NCBI GenBank assembly: GCA_934659415.1
Contig: CAKUHW010000087.1
Span: 1 to 5,447 of the forward strand
Origin: an uncultured Oscillospiraceae bacterium
Lineage (GTDB): Bacteria; Bacillota; Clostridia; Oscillospirales; Oscillospiraceae
Reading direction: 5' to 3'
DNA: 5,447 nt
Part shown: positions 4,282 through 5,447 of the stretch, piece after piece
Layout: the number at the start of each line of letters is the position of its first letter
Position numbering within the stretch: the first letter of the stretch is position 1
The notes under the pieces: generated by a model
Databases searched by the model: none
The model's input: only the letters and a program-made list of their open reading frames with translations
What the model was told of the DNA's origin: nothing
Program-made: the position numbers and the translations under genes

Positions 4282-5447
4282 ATGCGCTTTTATGACGACG
4301 ACACGGTGGACACGCTGGACAGCAGGTCCAGGGCCTTTTTGAACACTATATGCAGCCAGTACGGCCCGCAGCACAGCGTTGCGCCGGAGCTCTACGAAAA
4401 ATACGGGGTCAAGCGCGGACTGCGCAACGCCGACGGCACCGGCGTGATGGCCGGCATCACCCAGATCGCCAACGTCAGCGGCTACTATATGGAGGACGGC
4501 GAGCGGGTGCCCATGCCCGGCAAGCTGATCTACCGGGGCTATAACGTGGTGGATCTGATCCACGGCTTTCTGGATGAGGGCCGCTTCGGCTATGAGGAGA
4601 CCGCCTACCTGCTGCTGTTCGGCTCTCTGCCCACCCGGGACCAGCTGGACACCTTCCGCAGCCTGCTGAGCTCCCACCGCAGCCTGCCCAGCGGCTTCAC
4701 CGAGGACATGATCCTCAAGGCCCCCAGCCGGGACGTGATGAACAAGCTGGCCCGGTCCACCCTGGCCCTGTACTCCTACGACCAGGCCCCGGAGGACACC
4801 TCCCTGGAGTCCGAGCTCTTCCGGGCAGTGCAGCTCATCGCCCGCTACCCGGTGATCGTGGCCCACGCCTTTGCCTGCAAGCGCCACTATTACGACAACG
4901 AGTCCCTCTACCTCCACCGCCCCCAGGAGGGGCTGGGCGTGGCGGAGAACTTCCTCTACTCCGTCCGCCACGACAACCGCTACACCGCCGCCGAGGCCCG
5001 GCTGCTGGACCTGTGCCTGGTGCTCCACATGGAGCACGGCGGCGGCAACAACTCCGCCTTTGCCTGCCGGGTGCTGTCCTCCACGGGGACGGACATCTAC
5101 TCCGCCATCGCCGCGGCGGTGGGCTCTCTGAAGGGGCCGAAGCACGGCGGCGCCAACAAGAAGGTCATGGAGATGTTCGGCTATATCAAAGAGGGTGTGG
5201 CCGACTGGCGGGACGACGGCGAGGTGAGTTCCTACCTGGAGGCCCTGCTGCGCAGGGAGGCGGGGGACCGCTCCGGCCTGATCTACGGCATGGGCCACGC
5301 GGTGTACACCATGTCCGATCCCCGCGCCGTCCTCCTCAAGCAGTTTGCCCGGAAGGTGGCCGAGGAGAAGGGCATGCTGGACGAGCTGGAGCTGCTGGAG
5401 GCGGTGGAGCGCCTGTCTCCCGCCGCGTTCCAGAAGGTCACCGGCGA
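4282..5447 (+). CDS. Citrate/2-methylcitrate synthase, Si-type (3' end beyond window)
   Basis: The open frame continues for 388 codons to the window edge without a stop. The enzyme condenses acetyl-CoA with oxaloacetate to citrate, the entry to 2-oxoglutarate and glutamate synthesis; a 2-methylcitrate activity with propionyl-CoA cannot be excluded. Family landmarks are GKLIYRGYNVVDLI (80-93), EETAYLLLFGSLPT, LHMEHGGGNNSAF with catalytic His252, SLKGPKHGGANKKVMEM with His288, and GMGHAVYTMSDPRA with catalytic Asp346. In most citrate synthases the last motif reads G-H-R-V-Y; here Ala340 replaces the Arg, and the first motif has G-G-G-N where D-H-E-G-G-N or similar is common. This suggests a divergent clostridial subgroup. 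The ATG at 4282 has GGAG seven bases upstream and an excellent promoter. The strand assignment is secure because the opposite-strand frame across it has no family features. Confidence 0.93.
   Translation, partial: MRFYDDDTVDTLDSRSRAFLNTICSQYGPQHSVAPELYEKYGVKRGLRNADGTGVMAGITQIANVSGYYMEDGERVPMPGKLIYRGYNVVDLIHGFLDEGRFGYEETAYLLLFGSLPTRDQLDTFRSLLSSHRSLPSGFTEDMILKAPSRDVMNKLARSTLALYSYDQAPEDTSLESELFRAVQLIARYPVIVAHAFACKRHYYDNESLYLHRPQEGLGVAENFLYSVRHDNRYTAAEARLLDLCLVLHMEHGGGNNSAFACRVLSSTGTDIYSAIAAAVGSLKGPKHGGANKKVMEMFGYIKEGVADWRDDGEVSSYLEALLRREAGDRSGLIYGMGHAVYTMSDPRAVLLKQFARKVAEEKGMLDELELLEAVERLSPAAFQKVTG

Noticed and set aside
4240..5298. Long minus-strand open frame (352 codons) opposite citrate synthase
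   Set aside because: The translation is a Val/Gly/His/Gln-rich shadow, and it would begin inside the citrate synthase gene and run through its promoter. The plus strand carries the catalytic motifs of citrate synthase.

Overview
The window is GC-rich, coding-dense DNA. It appears to come from an endospore-forming member of the Clostridia, most plausibly a high-GC gut Oscillospiraceae of the Flavonifractor/Oscillibacter type. The basis is a SpoIID sporulation protein, strong AGGAGG-type ribosome binding sites, sigma-A-like promoters in AT-rich gaps between GC-rich genes, and the protein styles. The species assignment is inference.

There are six genes. Five lie on the minus strand, and a citrate synthase diverges from them on the plus strand. 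Read in the direction of minus-strand transcription (right to left), they are: SpoIID (4144-3113); a DUF2156 protein (3026-2118) overlapping by four bases (ATGA) with a two-domain Eis-like GNAT acetyltransferase (2121-1279); a 13-bp perfect stem-loop (1208-1240); a polar amino acid ABC transporter substrate-binding lipoprotein (1028-234); a 16-bp perfect stem-loop (175-210); and the N-terminus of the matching permease (146-1, cut by the window edge). On the plus strand, a Si-type citrate synthase starts at 4282 and is cut by the right edge.

Three sigma-A promoters with exact 17-bp spacers can be read directly, in front of the transporter, the DUF2156-GNAT pair and citrate synthase. The SpoIID gene has only a weak sigma-E-like -10. 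The transporter promoter is surrounded by ATGAAT/ATTCAT elements that resemble ArgR boxes, with one candidate covering its -35. This suggests, without proving, that the transporter belongs to an arginine-type regulon. A similar inverted pair brackets the citrate synthase -35.

Functionally this is mostly ordinary chromosome: nutrient uptake, central carbon or glutamate-precursor metabolism, and spore-coat engulfment. I found no mobile element, CRISPR array, RNA gene or obvious defence system. The least explained parts are the translationally coupled DUF2156-GNAT pair and the ATGAAT-type regulatory elements. No gene-free stretch exceeds 300 bases. The largest gap, 1029-1278, holds the transporter promoter, the candidate operators and the stem-loop.
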